From: Paenibacillus baekrokdamisoli
GTDB taxonomy: Bacteria > Bacillota > Bacilli > Paenibacillales > Paenibacillaceae
DNA: 64,000 bases
Direction: 5' to 3'
NCBI RefSeq assembly: GCF_003945345.1
Contig: NZ_AP019308.1
Span: forward strand, 6,204,001 to 6,268,000
The notes beneath the pieces were generated by a model. The model worked only from the letters and a program-made list of their open reading frames with translations. It had not been told where the DNA came from and did no database searches. Positions 50,888 to 60,867 of the stretch are shown piece after piece (positions within the stretch are counted from its first letter, which is position 1; each line of letters begins with the position of its first letter). The position numbers were made by a program, and so were the translations under genes.

Positions 50888-53068
50888 GTGCGTAATATGT
50901 ATAAAAAAGGAATGTCCATCATTCTAGTCATGCTGATGGTGATGGGTGGAATATCGGGAATTATTGTGCCTGGAGGAGGAACAGCGTATGCTGCGGCTGA
51001 TTTTGCAGTAGGAGCGGGTACAAAAGCTAATCCGTTCGAAATTGCAACAGCTGATGAGCTCAATGCGGTGAGGGATCATTTAGGTGATTATTTCAAGTTG
51101 ACAGCGGATATTAATTTGAGTAGCTACGCTTGGCAGCCGATAGGCGATCAAAGTTATCCGTTTCACGGAAATATAGACGGCAACGATCACATCATTACGG
51201 GGCTTACAATTAATCAGCCTAACGGGACATATGTGGGGTTATTTGGCTCTGTAGGTGCGGATGGTTCTATTATGAATTTGAAGCTGAAAAATGTTGATAT
51301 TCTTGGTAAAAATAGTGTCGGCGGCTTGGTTGGTCAAAATTACGGAACAATCAGCGACAGCTATGTCACTGGAATTATACAAGGTGGCACGGGAAGTAGG
51401 TATGTAGGCGGCTTGGTTGGTGTTAACATTGGAACAATCAGCAACAGCTCTGCGATAGGAATTGTGAGTGTAGAACAATATGGAGGCAACTTGGTTGGTA
51501 ACAATGGGAATGGTGCCCTAATCAGCAACAGTCACGCCTTAGGAACATTGAATGGAGCTGCTGCTGGTAGATTGTTTGGATATGTATATAACAATGCAGA
51601 TATCAGTAACAGTTTCTATGGATGGGATTCTGTAGCTCTGACACCAGGAACCAAAGTCGGAACTACGAAGTTGAACAATGTCTATTATGGTATGGAATAT
51701 TCGACTAACAATGGTGTTGCGTACACGGAAATCACGAATACTTCTGTCGATGACATTGTTGTAAATGAGGGAAATTCAATCCGTGTCCGTGCAGCAGTAA
51801 TTCCCTCAAGTGAAAAGATAATAACGGTTAAACAAGCGGACATCCAGTGGGATCTCGATTCACTTCAATTGGAGTCAAATGCTGGTATAGTTACGCAGGG
51901 GAAAGTAAAAGTTGTGAGAATACCTGCAACAAGTAGCACTTTTTGGGCAACCCCTGGACAAGTAACTGCAGAGGCGGATCCGGGAGTAGGGACAATGCTT
52001 AGCGATGTTGGCAAGTACAGCATTAATTTAAGCCAAACCCCTTTTGTACCGGCTGTCGCTGGTAATATCATTTCAGTTGTTGAGGTAGATAACACGAAAA
52101 AAGTGATTGGCTATAAGACAATTGAAGTTGCCACTGAGAATATCGGCAAGGTTCTACCACTGGTCGACAAGGAGAATCCGATTCTTCAAATAGCAATGAA
52201 CGGAAGCAGCAGAATTTACGCTGGGGATCTGTACAATGACGCAGAAAATCATGGGATGACGATTGTCAGCGTTGAAAGCTCGAAACCAAATGTGGTTGGT
52301 GCAGCATTGATCCCTAATGGGAAAACCCCTTATGTACAGCTAAATGGTGTAGCATTAGGCACTGCTGTTGTGCACATCGATGTTGAGGATAATTTAACAC
52401 ATGACAAGTTCGGGAAGACAGTGCATGTCAATGTATTGAAGAGAGGACCTTATATTTATAACAATTCTGAGAGTGATTTTGTCGGTAGTGCAAGCAGTAT
52501 AGAGATTGAACTTCCTGATAGTGAATGGGCATTGCCGACAATTGAAGTGAACGATGTGGTTGTACCGAGTACGAGCTTCAGCTATACTCCTGGGGATTAT
52601 GCTAGTAAAGCAAAAGGGAAAATTTTGCTCAAGGCAGGTGTGTTGTCGGCTGGTCGGAATCATATTACTGTGAAGGTTGCTGGCTATGTTGATGGAGAAA
52701 CCTATATAGATCTTTACAATTCCGAAGATAGTTTCTATATGGATATCGAAAAGACAAGCGATGGTCTAAAAGCATCTGTTAATGTCGTTTTGAATATTAA
52801 GGCTGGTTATTATTACTGGGGTAAGGCGACTGTTGTATTCCAACTCATGAATGGCAATGTACCGGTAAAAACGTATTCTACTCCAGTAAATGAGATGAAG
52901 GGATTTCAAACCTTTTCAGTTGATATCCCAGCTAATTCCAATTATTCGGTTAGAGCTTTTATCATTACGGGAGGAACTGCCTACGAGGATAATATGGGCT
53001 ACAATCTAGCGAAGCAAGTAAACGCAGACGATTTTAAACAGCACTATGAGGATTGGTGGAATGACTAG
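50888..53068 (+). CDS. Secreted protein with GLUG repeats
   Basis: The 726-residue protein has a signal peptide with a likely AYA-A cleavage site near residue 35. Residues 40-260 form a GLUG-type beta-helix region (FEIATADELNAVRDHLGDYF, HIITGLTINQPNGTYVGLFG, NSVGGLVGQNYGTISDSY, SRYVGGLVGVNIGTISNSSA). The remainder consists of Ig-like beta domains. GLUG repeats are found in surface adhesins and peptidases of Bacillota. GTG 50888 has GAGGAGG six bases before it; ATG 50897 is an alternative. The SLH gene follows, so both may be surface partners. Confidence 0.8.
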   Translation: MRNMYKKGMSIILVMLMVMGGISGIIVPGGGTAYAAADFAVGAGTKANPFEIATADELNAVRDHLGDYFKLTADINLSSYAWQPIGDQSYPFHGNIDGNDHIITGLTINQPNGTYVGLFGSVGADGSIMNLKLKNVDILGKNSVGGLVGQNYGTISDSYVTGIIQGGTGSRYVGGLVGVNIGTISNSSAIGIVSVEQYGGNLVGNNGNGALISNSHALGTLNGAAAGRLFGYVYNNADISNSFYGWDSVALTPGTKVGTTKLNNVYYGMEYSTNNGVAYTEITNTSVDDIVVNEGNSIRVRAAVIPSSEKIITVKQADIQWDLDSLQLESNAGIVTQGKVKVVRIPATSSTFWATPGQVTAEADPGVGTMLSDVGKYSINLSQTPFVPAVAGNIISVVEVDNTKKVIGYKTIEVATENIGKVLPLVDKENPILQIAMNGSSRIYAGDLYNDAENHGMTIVSVESSKPNVVGAALIPNGKTPYVQLNGVALGTAVVHIDVEDNLTHDKFGKTVHVNVLKRGPYIYNNSESDFVGSASSIEIELPDSEWALPTIEVNDVVVPSTSFSYTPGDYASKAKGKILLKAGVLSAGRNHITVKVAGYVDGETYIDLYNSEDSFYMDIEKTSDGLKASVNVVLNIKAGYYYWGKATVVFQLMNGNVPVKTYSTPVNEMKGFQTFSVDIPANSNYSVRAFIITGGTAYEDNMGYNLAKQVNADDFKQHYEDWWND

Positions 53069-53132
53069 ATAAGAAAAGATAAAAAAAGAAAAGAAAAGAA
53101 AAGAAAAGAAAAGAATAGAATAGAAAAGAGGC
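53069..53132 (+). repeat. Purine-only microsatellite
   Basis: About 60 bases consist almost only of A and G, mainly AAAAG units repeated at a five-base step. It fills the gap between the GLUG and SLH genes. Length may vary by slippage, and it lies just where the SLH ribosome binding site should be. Confidence 0.8.
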
Positions 53133-53141
53133 AAAATAGAA

Positions 53142-54491
53142 ATGAGAATACGTACATGGAGTTTAACCTTAATTATCGGACTATGCGTAGCGATGTTCCC
53201 CAGCTCATTATTTGCAGCTGTAACAGTGAGTCCAATATCCAATACTGTCCAACTGGGCGGTCAAGTAACGATAAAGGGCACATCAGATCAAACGGAGGTC
53301 ATTATCAAAATCTATCGTCCTGATCTTAGCCTCCTGTATTTCAATATAGTCCAGGTGGTGAAAGGTTCTTACATCGACACCATTACCCTTGGAACGAATG
53401 AAGTTATTGGAACCTACGAGATCAAAGTCGGAAAAGGGGACCAAATTGAAACGACACCGTTGAAAGTGACAACCGCCAGCAGCGTAGGCGGTTCAATTAC
53501 GCCAAGCGATGACACCGTTACCTCAACGGATGGCAAATTAACACTTCCCGTCGGCAAAAGGGGTCTGGTTAGTTTGGGAGATGCTGTCTCCATCACGATT
53601 CCGGCTAATGCGACTAACAAAGAGCTGAAATTAACGATCGAGAAATTGCTGGATACTCAAACTCTTCTAAACCATAAAGAATTTCTAGCCAGCCCTGTAT
53701 TTGAGATTCTAAAAAATTTCACAGATAACTTCACCAATCCCATTACATTGACCTTTGCGTTCGATCCTACGATCTTGAAAAGCAACCAAAAGGCATCTGT
53801 GTTTTATTATGATGAAGTGAAGAAGGTATGGGTAGAAGTCGGCGGCAAGGTAAACGGTAATCACATAACCGTGGAAGTTAATCATTTTACGAAGTATGCG
53901 GTAATGGCTGTAGACACGTCAACGGAAGTACCCGTTCCCGGTACGACCGATAAGAGCTTTAGCGATATCGCTGGACACTGGGCCGAGGCTAATATCAAGC
54001 AAGCAGTAAGCGATGGAATCGTCAGCGGTTATCCGAACGGCACATTCAAGCCGAATGCTAGCGTGACACGCGCGGAATTCGCTGTGATGCTAATGAATGC
54101 ATTGAAGCCACAAGATGAAGGAACAGCACTAACCTTCACGGATGCGGCGAAGATCGGGGCATGGGCGCAGAAAGCAGTCGCACAAGCTGTACAAGCAGGC
54201 ATTATTACAGGGTACAAAGATAGCACTTTCCGTCCGGATGCAGACATTACGCGTGCTGAAATGGCAGCGATGGTCTCCAAGGCTCTGGGTAAATCACTCG
54301 AAGCGAATGCCGCAACAGGCTTTGCAGATGACAAAGATATTCCGGCGTGGGCCAAAGGCAGCATTGCTTACGTGAAACAAGCAGGCATTGTCCAAGGGAA
54401 AGGCGGTAACCGATTCGCCGCTCAAGACCTTACTACAAGAGCTGAGGCTGTTACGGTTCTGCTGAATATGTTGGTACAAAAAAGCAAATAA
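53142..54491 (+). CDS. Surface protein with three SLH domains
   Basis: The 449-residue protein has a signal peptide (LIIGLCVAMFPSSLFAA), an Ig-like N-terminal part, a ZU5-like middle part (LTLPVGKRGLVSLGDAVSITIP) and three SLH domains from about residue 275 (SFSDIAGHWAEANIKQAVSDGIVSGYPNGTFKPNASVTRAEFA, then two more). SLH domains hold proteins on pyruvylated cell-wall polymers. The ribosome binding site is weak (AAAAGAGGCAAAATAGAA). A terminator follows. Confidence 0.9.
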   Translation: MRIRTWSLTLIIGLCVAMFPSSLFAAVTVSPISNTVQLGGQVTIKGTSDQTEVIIKIYRPDLSLLYFNIVQVVKGSYIDTITLGTNEVIGTYEIKVGKGDQIETTPLKVTTASSVGGSITPSDDTVTSTDGKLTLPVGKRGLVSLGDAVSITIPANATNKELKLTIEKLLDTQTLLNHKEFLASPVFEILKNFTDNFTNPITLTFAFDPTILKSNQKASVFYYDEVKKVWVEVGGKVNGNHITVEVNHFTKYAVMAVDTSTEVPVPGTTDKSFSDIAGHWAEANIKQAVSDGIVSGYPNGTFKPNASVTRAEFAVMLMNALKPQDEGTALTFTDAAKIGAWAQKAVAQAVQAGIITGYKDSTFRPDADITRAEMAAMVSKALGKSLEANAATGFADDKDIPAWAKGSIAYVKQAGIVQGKGGNRFAAQDLTTRAEAVTVLLNMLVQKSK

Positions 54492-54517
54492 AGTTTATAA
54501 ATAGAAAGCAAAAATGT

Positions 54518-54547
54518 CCTTTAGGTCAATTCCTAAAGGGCTTTTTT
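54518..54547 (+). terminator. Intrinsic terminator after the SLH gene
   Basis: CCTTTAGG pairs with CCTAAAGG and a T-run follows. The stretch 54548-54752 is non-coding as far as I can see. Confidence 0.8.
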
Positions 54548-54752
54548 GCAGCATTGAAGGTGATGACAGATTACGCTGGACAGCTTAGAATGTTTAAGGC
54601 AGGGCTTAATCCAACTACTTTCAAAGTGATGATTCCTAATAAACTAATCATTTCAAAAGTCCTTATCCGAGAATAATGAAATCTGTACGGTCGCTTGATG
54701 GGTAAGATACAACTAGAGAGCTTCATCTTGTAGAGTGAAGGGGTCGACAAAT

Positions 54753-56096
54753 TTGATAAATAAAGTACACCGACTGCGACTAATTATCTCGCTTGCAGCA
54801 TTCAGCCTGTTGATGGGCTGCTCCTCTAATCATAATCAGTCCAAGGTGCCAGCCGAGGGGGCCGATAAGCTAGCGACGGAAGACGGCGTGACACTTACCT
54901 TCTGGAGGAACTCCGGGAATGATGCGGAGAATGCCGCCTACGAGAAGCTTGTTGCTCAATTCAATATGAATAATCCAACCATAACGATTGAGATGAATCC
55001 TATTCCCTATTCCGACTATGATACGAAGCTGCGTACGTCCATTGCTTCGGGCAATCCTCCTGATATTATGACAATCGATGCGCCGAGTATGGCCTCTTAC
55101 GCTGAAGCAGGTGCGCTGAAGCCGTTGACAGGTTTCTTCAAATCAGACGGTAACCTGGAGGATATCCCAACAGCAACCTTATCTGCGTATACGTATAAGA
55201 ATGATATCTTCATGGCCCCGCTTACGGAATCCTCCATCGCGTTGTTCTACAATAAGAAGATGTTTGAAACCAAGGGCATTCCGCTCCCATCTAAAAATCC
55301 GGAGGAGCCACTGACATGGGAACAAGTCCTGGATGCGGCCAAAAAGCTGACGGATTCATCCAAAGGCATCTATGGTATTGATCCTGCGCAAGGCTTCCAG
55401 AATGCGGGAGCGACGGCCTATTTCAAATACCCGATCATATGGCAGTTCGGTGGCGAAGTGATGAATGCCGATGGAACGACTTCGAAGGGCGAGCTGGATT
55501 CTCCGGCAACGAAGAAGGCGCTTCAGTTTTATGCCGATTTATATAATAAAGATAAGGTTTCTGCACTTGAGTATCCACCGGATCCGTTCCCCAATGGGAA
55601 GCTGGCGATGACTGTCGACGGATCCTGGTCGCTCTCCCATTATGCGAGCGATTTTCCTGATTTCAAGCTAGGGGAAGATTATGATATTGCCCCACTGCCC
55701 AAGGGAACCCGGCAGGCAGTAGCGAATGGCAGCTGGTCACTTGCGATCTCATCGAAGAGTAAACATGCAGAAGCTGCGTGGAAATTCGTAAACTTCGTTA
55801 CTGGTTATGAAGGCCAGAAGGCCTATGTGGCGATGACTAAGGATATCCCTGTTCGCTATTCCGTGGCCAAGGAGATTGCAGAGCTGAATGATTATCCGAA
55901 GAACATCTTCGTCGTTCAAAATCAGAAATTTGGTCGTTCCCGTCCGATCACACCGATCTTCCCGCAAATGTCGGATGCGGTAAACAAAGTATTCGAGGAA
56001 GTGACAATCGGTAAGCGTGACATCGATACATCGGTTGCCGACGCGATCAAGAAGATTGACGAAGCTTATGCGGGCCTGCAAGCCCAAATTAAATAA
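54753..56096 (+). CDS. ABC transporter sugar-binding lipoprotein
   Basis: The 447-residue lipoprotein has a signal peptide with lipobox LLMGC (Cys23) and the fold of family 1 extracellular binding proteins (VTLTFWRNSGNDAENAAYEKL, NPPDIMTIDAPSMASYAEAG, KLAMTVDGSWSLSHY, AWKFVNFVTGYEGQKAY). TTG 54753 has AAGGGG nine bases upstream; a GTG at 54735 is in frame. It lies at the head of a fructan locus, but no permease genes are near; the partner permeases must be encoded elsewhere. A terminator follows it. Confidence 0.9.
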   Translation: MINKVHRLRLIISLAAFSLLMGCSSNHNQSKVPAEGADKLATEDGVTLTFWRNSGNDAENAAYEKLVAQFNMNNPTITIEMNPIPYSDYDTKLRTSIASGNPPDIMTIDAPSMASYAEAGALKPLTGFFKSDGNLEDIPTATLSAYTYKNDIFMAPLTESSIALFYNKKMFETKGIPLPSKNPEEPLTWEQVLDAAKKLTDSSKGIYGIDPAQGFQNAGATAYFKYPIIWQFGGEVMNADGTTSKGELDSPATKKALQFYADLYNKDKVSALEYPPDPFPNGKLAMTVDGSWSLSHYASDFPDFKLGEDYDIAPLPKGTRQAVANGSWSLAISSKSKHAEAAWKFVNFVTGYEGQKAYVAMTKDIPVRYSVAKEIAELNDYPKNIFVVQNQKFGRSRPITPIFPQMSDAVNKVFEEVTIGKRDIDTSVADAIKKIDEAYAGLQAQIK

Positions 56097-56107
56097 TCGC
56101 GTTAACA

Positions 56108-56141
56108 AAGAAGAGACATTCGGTGACGAATGTCTCTTCTT
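56108..56141 (+). terminator. Intrinsic terminator after the binding protein gene
   Basis: AAGAAGAGACATTC pairs perfectly with GAATGTCTCTTCTT around a six-base loop. Confidence 0.85.
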
Positions 56142-56258
56142 GCATGCAAGAAACAAGAAAATTGAAAGTCGAAGTCTGATGATAATGGAAGGATTGCGAC
56201 ATCGCGTCTGCTACAATGAAACCAAATAAATTTCAACCTTTAAGAGGAGACTTCATAT

Positions 56259-57143
56259 ATGCGTATTGGCGCCATTGAGGCAGGAGGCACGAAATTCGTC
56301 TGCGGTATCGGAAATGAACTTGGAACGATTGAGGATCGGGTCAGTTTCCCTACTGAGCATCCGGAACGGACGTTAAGCAGCATCATTGCTTATTTTGAAG
56401 ATAAGCAAGTGGAAGCGATTGGAATCGGCACCTTCGGTCCGATCGATATTAATCCGGCAAGCTCGACCTATGGCTTCGTGACGACAACACCAAAGCCAGG
56501 GTGGTCGGGATTTGATTTCCTAGGGACGATGAAGCAAGCATTTGATCTGCCTTTTGGATGGGATACGGATGTTAATGCTGCTGCTTACGGCGAAGCGGCA
56601 TGGGGCGCAGCCAAAGGGTTAGACAGCTGTGTCTATTATACGGTGGGTACCGGAATCGGTGTTGGCGTGTACGCGGAAGGCAAGCTTGTTCACGGTCTTG
56701 TACATCCGGAGGGCGGGCATATTCTAGTTAGAAGGCACAAGGACGATACGTTTCTAGGAAATTGCCCTTACCACGGTGACTGCTTGGAAGGAATGGCATC
56801 TGGTCCGGCTATTGAACAACGTTGGAAAGTCAAAGGAAACGAGCTTTCTACGGCTCATTCAGCTTGGGAGATGGAAGCCTACTATATCGCTCAAGCCATT
56901 ACGAGTACAATTCTGCTCCTTTCTCCGAAGAAAGTCATCCTTGGCGGCGGAGTCATGCAGCAGAAGCAGTTATTTCCATTGATTCGCGCAGAGGTACAGC
57001 GTCACTTGAATGGCTATGTAAGCAGCTGCATGATCATGGGAGCGATAGAGACGTATATTGTACCCCCTGGTTTAGGCGATAATGCGGGTCTATGTGGCGC
57101 GCTCGCGCTTGGTTTAGCTGCTGTCAATCAAGCGAAGGGCTAA
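56259..57143 (+). CDS. scrK: ROK-family fructokinase
   Basis: The 294-residue cytosolic kinase phosphorylates fructose at the 6 position. It starts IGAIEAGGTKFVCGIG, the ATP-binding motif, and has IGIGTFGPIDI, the catalytic WDTDVNAAAYGEA, VGTGIGVGVY and the zinc site GGHILVRRHKDDTFLGNC with CPYHGDCLEG. Length fits ScrK/GmuE. AAGAGGAG precedes the ATG. It stands between the binding lipoprotein and a YesM-type sensor. Confidence 0.92.
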   Translation: MRIGAIEAGGTKFVCGIGNELGTIEDRVSFPTEHPERTLSSIIAYFEDKQVEAIGIGTFGPIDINPASSTYGFVTTTPKPGWSGFDFLGTMKQAFDLPFGWDTDVNAAAYGEAAWGAAKGLDSCVYYTVGTGIGVGVYAEGKLVHGLVHPEGGHILVRRHKDDTFLGNCPYHGDCLEGMASGPAIEQRWKVKGNELSTAHSAWEMEAYYIAQAITSTILLLSPKKVILGGGVMQQKQLFPLIRAEVQRHLNGYVSSCMIMGAIETYIVPPGLGDNAGLCGALALGLAAVNQAKG

Positions 57144-57214
57144 CCCTATCTGGACAATGGCATCTATTTGTAGGATGCTTGGCATACAGACAGGATGAAG
57201 TCAGAGGTGATGAC

Positions 57215-58996
57215 ATGTTCTACTCGCTGCGCAGTCGGCTTATGCTCGTATTCTCAATTCTGCTCATTGTTCCGTATACCACTTTCATAGTGGTGCTTAG
57301 TAAAGAATCCTCTAATCTTATTCAGCATTCGATTGAGACGTCGACTGCTCAATCGATTGATCAGTTTGCCTCGCATGTTACGACGCTGCTTACTCAGATG
57401 GAGGATATCGGCACACAGGTAATGAGCAGCCGAATTACGCAGGATTGGGTTGCCGCAGAGCTCAATCCCGCTCAATCCATTGAGGAACGCGTACTCACGA
57501 AGCAGCGGCTTCGCGAGTATTTCTCCTCCTACGCCATTAATAATTCCAACAATATTACGCTCAGTGCCTTTACTGAGAATACAGGCGGCTTGTGGACACA
57601 GGATCGCAGTTATTTGCTTAGCGAATGGTACAGTCAGTTCAAACAAAACGATGGACGCTGGACAACTGCCCACAAGGATGGGGATCAATCCGATGAGATT
57701 ATGACAAGGCGAGAGATCAACAGCTTTCTGCTGCCCTTGGTTCATCTTCAATCGTTAAGGGAAATCGGTTTCGTCAAAATCAATTATCCAACGGCTGTGC
57801 TGCGGGATGCGATTGAAAAAATAAGGTTTGGTGAAACCGGTAGAGTATTCTTGCTCACACAGGACGAGACGAGCGTGCTCAATCAAAGCCTTGCGGACAA
57901 TCAGGCCGTGCTGCAGGCAGGACTCTCGCAATTGGCTGAGCAGCACAGCAAGGAAACAAGCGGCGTATTCTCGGTCAAACAGAGTCACCTCAACTATCTG
58001 ATCTTTTATAGGAAGCTTCCAGCGCAGGATTGGATTATTGTAGGTGCGGTGCCGGAGCGCGAGCTGTATGTCAAGATCGATACGATTCGCCAAACGATGC
58101 TATTCGGCAGTTTCATTCTTCTCTTAATAATCATCGTGGTTGCCTTTAGACTTTCGCATGGCATTACAAAGCCCCTTAGTGCTATGGCCAAAGCAATGAA
58201 GCATGTGGAACGGGGCGAATTCGCACAGGCCATTTTATTAGTGCCTCATGCAAGGAATGGTCATAGCGAGATTGGCTATGTCACTCGTATTTTCGAGCGA
58301 ATGACGAATCGTCTGAAATATTTGATTGAAACCGAGTTCGAAACGAATTTACGTCGCAAAAATGCGGAGTATAAGGCTTTGCTGCTGCAAATTAACCCCC
58401 ATTTTTATAATAATACACTGGAAATTATAAGCGGCTTGGCGGCTACGAAACGCGAGGATCTTGTCATGGACGCAACTGAAGCGCTTGGGAAGATGATGCG
58501 CTACTCCTTGAGCTTGAATAGTGATATTGTGGCGGTAAAGGAAGAGCTGGATTACATGCGCGATTATCTATTCATTCTGAAGCTGAGATACGAGGATAAT
58601 CTGTTGGTGACGATGCAAGAAGATCCTTCCGCGAACAAGCTGCGCATTGCTAAGTTTATTTTGCAGCCTCTAATCGAGAACGCGGTTAAGTACAGCTTAG
58701 AGAAGACTGGGATATCCGAGGTTTCCTTAATTACGAGGGTGGAAGAGGAAAAATTGATATTGATGGTCAAAGATAACGGAATAGGCATGACGAAACAATT
58801 AATGGAAAATCTCCTTTCTGAGCTGCAGGGCGGGGAAGCGGTTGCGATTCTAAGCAGCGAAGGGGAAAGCATCGGTCTGCGAAACGTGCTCTCCCGCTGC
58901 CGCTTGATGTATGGGGATCAATTTCAGTTAGACTTGGAATCCAAGCTTGGCGAGGGAACAATCATCACGCTGCGGCTTCCCATGGTGAGGGGCTAG
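57215..58996 (+). CDS. YesM-type sensor histidine kinase
   Basis: The 593-residue protein has a membrane helix near the N-terminus, an extracellular sensor of about 260 residues, a second helix (about 295-315), a HAMP domain and a His_kinase domain with the phospho-site ALLLQINPHFYNNTLEII. The usual motif is NPHFLYNTLE; here the order is FYNNTLE, with the His kept. The ATPase part shows LQPLIENAVKYSLEK, VKDNGIGM and GEGTIITLRLP. The ATG at 57215 follows AGAGGTGATGAC. It is paired with the YesN-type regulator three bases downstream. Confidence 0.92.
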   Translation: MFYSLRSRLMLVFSILLIVPYTTFIVVLSKESSNLIQHSIETSTAQSIDQFASHVTTLLTQMEDIGTQVMSSRITQDWVAAELNPAQSIEERVLTKQRLREYFSSYAINNSNNITLSAFTENTGGLWTQDRSYLLSEWYSQFKQNDGRWTTAHKDGDQSDEIMTRREINSFLLPLVHLQSLREIGFVKINYPTAVLRDAIEKIRFGETGRVFLLTQDETSVLNQSLADNQAVLQAGLSQLAEQHSKETSGVFSVKQSHLNYLIFYRKLPAQDWIIVGAVPERELYVKIDTIRQTMLFGSFILLLIIIVVAFRLSHGITKPLSAMAKAMKHVERGEFAQAILLVPHARNGHSEIGYVTRIFERMTNRLKYLIETEFETNLRRKNAEYKALLLQINPHFYNNTLEIISGLAATKREDLVMDATEALGKMMRYSLSLNSDIVAVKEELDYMRDYLFILKLRYEDNLLVTMQEDPSANKLRIAKFILQPLIENAVKYSLEKTGISEVSLITRVEEEKLILMVKDNGIGMTKQLMENLLSELQGGEAVAILSSEGESIGLRNVLSRCRLMYGDQFQLDLESKLGEGTIITLRLPMVRG

Positions 58997-58999
58997 TCT

Positions 59000-60628
59000 A
59001 TGTATAAAGTTATGCTTGTCGATGATGAAGCGGGCGTTCGCAATAGCATTAAAGCAAAGGTCAATTGGGAGGCAGCCGGGTTTACTATCGTGGCGGAAGC
59101 TTCCAATGGCGAAGAAGCGCTGCGGAAGCTTGCGGAGGGCTTGCTGCCCGATCTCGTTATTTCGGATATTCGTATGCCGCAGATGGATGGCATTACTTTT
59201 ATTAAGAACAGCAAGGAGCTGTATCCGCTGCTCCGTACCGTGTTGTTGTCTGGGTACTCGGATTTTGAATACGCGAAGGCGGCCATTCAGTTAGGCGTTA
59301 AAGATTATTTATTAAAGCCAGTTGTTCGAAGCGAGTTGTCCGAGCTCTTGATCAAGATAGCGGAAGAACTTGCGGAAGAGCGTCAAATGAAACAAGAAAC
59401 CCAATTAGATCAATTGAAGAGTAGCCAGCAGCTTCTCGTGCTGCAGGAGCAAATGCTGCTGCAGCTCGTTAAGAGCGAGTGGTTCTCCCTCTCGGCGGTC
59501 AAAGAAAGATTGCAGCAGCTGCAGCTCTCGCAGCTTGCTCTTGATCATCTCGTTATGCAGCTTGTCACCGTGGAACTCCGTATTCCTAGCGGGCGTTTCG
59601 AAGATTGGAGTGGACGCAAGGATCTGCTGCATCTGGCTTTTCATATGCTGGGCAGAGAAACGGCAGATAAGTGGCAGGCGGTGTATCCCTTTCACGATGT
59701 CGGTTATCCGGCTATTCTGCATTTTCTCGTCTTGCAAGATGAGCCGTCCTTGAAGAATGACCGGACGAACCGGTTTGTTCGGGACATGAAGCATCATGTG
59801 AAGCAATACTTGAAATGCGAGAGCGTGATCGGAATTGGGGAGCCGATTATAGGGCTGAAGCAGCTTAAGAATGGCTATGCTTCGAGTATGCTGTCCTGGA
59901 GTCAAAGCACAATTTTCGAAGAAAGCGTGAAGGTGAATCCGCGCGCACTTGCGCTGACGCATGCGTTCACCCCTGAAGTTGAGCGAAAATTAATGCAGGC
60001 CATTGAAAATCTGGATATGTCGACTTTCAAGAAGCATGTAGGGGCGCTCTTCTCGGTGAACCGCGACACACCGATGTTTGCGGTGACTTTCCTGACCTTC
60101 CGGATTATTTTGTTATTCAATGCGGTTGCTAAGAAATTCGAGCTGGGGGAGACTTCCCTGCAGCAGCATTTGTGGAATTGCCAGATGACGATATGGAATC
60201 ATAAGTCTCGGGAGCAGATCCTGGAACAGATCGATGCATTGGCGCAAATGGTCATGGATGAAGTCAGGAAAACAAAGTTTTCCAGTGGTCAGAAAATGGC
60301 TGAAGCCATTCGCATGTACGTGGAGGAGAACTACTGCTACGATTTGACGCTCGCCTCTCTCGCGGACATGTTCCATATTAATGAAAACTATTTATCAGGC
60401 TTGTTTAAGCAGAATGCTGGCGTGACCTTCAGTGATTATGTAACGAAGCTAAGGATGGGCAAGGCGGAGCAGCTGCTGCGGGAAAATGAGTTGAAGCTGA
60501 CGGATATTGCGACGTTGGTTGGTTATTCGAGCTCAAGTTATTTCAGTACCTCGTTTAAGAAGTTCTATAACGTAAGTCCGAAGGAGTACCGCGAGCAGTA
60601 TTTAGCAAGCTTGAATACTAATAATTGA
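59000..60628 (+). CDS. YesN-type response regulator with AraC DNA-binding domain
   Basis: The 542-residue protein has a receiver domain (KVMLVDDEAGVRNSI, phospho-Asp in PDLVISDIRMPQMDG, KDYLLKPVVRSEL), a long middle region and a C-terminal AraC domain (YDLTLASLADMFHINENYLSGLFKQNAGVTFSDYVTKLRM, LKLTDIATLVGYSSSSYFSTSFKKFYNVSPKEYRE). Such regulators switch on sugar uptake and hydrolase genes when their YesM partner senses an oligosaccharide. Target is probably the GH32 gene downstream and the binding protein upstream. Confidence 0.93.
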   Translation: MYKVMLVDDEAGVRNSIKAKVNWEAAGFTIVAEASNGEEALRKLAEGLLPDLVISDIRMPQMDGITFIKNSKELYPLLRTVLLSGYSDFEYAKAAIQLGVKDYLLKPVVRSELSELLIKIAEELAEERQMKQETQLDQLKSSQQLLVLQEQMLLQLVKSEWFSLSAVKERLQQLQLSQLALDHLVMQLVTVELRIPSGRFEDWSGRKDLLHLAFHMLGRETADKWQAVYPFHDVGYPAILHFLVLQDEPSLKNDRTNRFVRDMKHHVKQYLKCESVIGIGEPIIGLKQLKNGYASSMLSWSQSTIFEESVKVNPRALALTHAFTPEVERKLMQAIENLDMSTFKKHVGALFSVNRDTPMFAVTFLTFRIILLFNAVAKKFELGETSLQQHLWNCQMTIWNHKSREQILEQIDALAQMVMDEVRKTKFSSGQKMAEAIRMYVEENYCYDLTLASLADMFHINENYLSGLFKQNAGVTFSDYVTKLRMGKAEQLLRENELKLTDIATLVGYSSSSYFSTSFKKFYNVSPKEYREQYLASLNTNN

Positions 60629-60703
60629 GATGGTTAACAATCGTTTAGGGGCTTTTCTTGAATTACGAGGTGAGTCGAAGGGTTAGAGAACCAAATAACA
60701 TGG

Positions 60704-60746
60704 GGCTGAGTTACAGGTGATTGCACCTTACTCAGCCTCTTTTTTA
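60704..60746 (+). terminator. Intrinsic terminator after the regulator gene
   Basis: GGCTGAGTTACAGGTG pairs with CACCTTACTCAGCC around ATTG, followed by TCTTTTTT. Confidence 0.85.
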
Positions 60747-60867
60747 TGCCCAAGCCCCAAGAAAAGTGGAAGAACGAATCCGAGCAAAGTGAAATTTTAA
60801 TGGCGTCGTATTCCGTACAATGACTTCATGTCTTGAAAAACATCAGCTTGGATGGGGGAAGTTTGTT

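Noticed and set aside
53006..53242. Minus-strand frame opposite the purine tract
   Set aside because: It is a translation of the complementary pyrimidine tract and overlaps two genuine genes.
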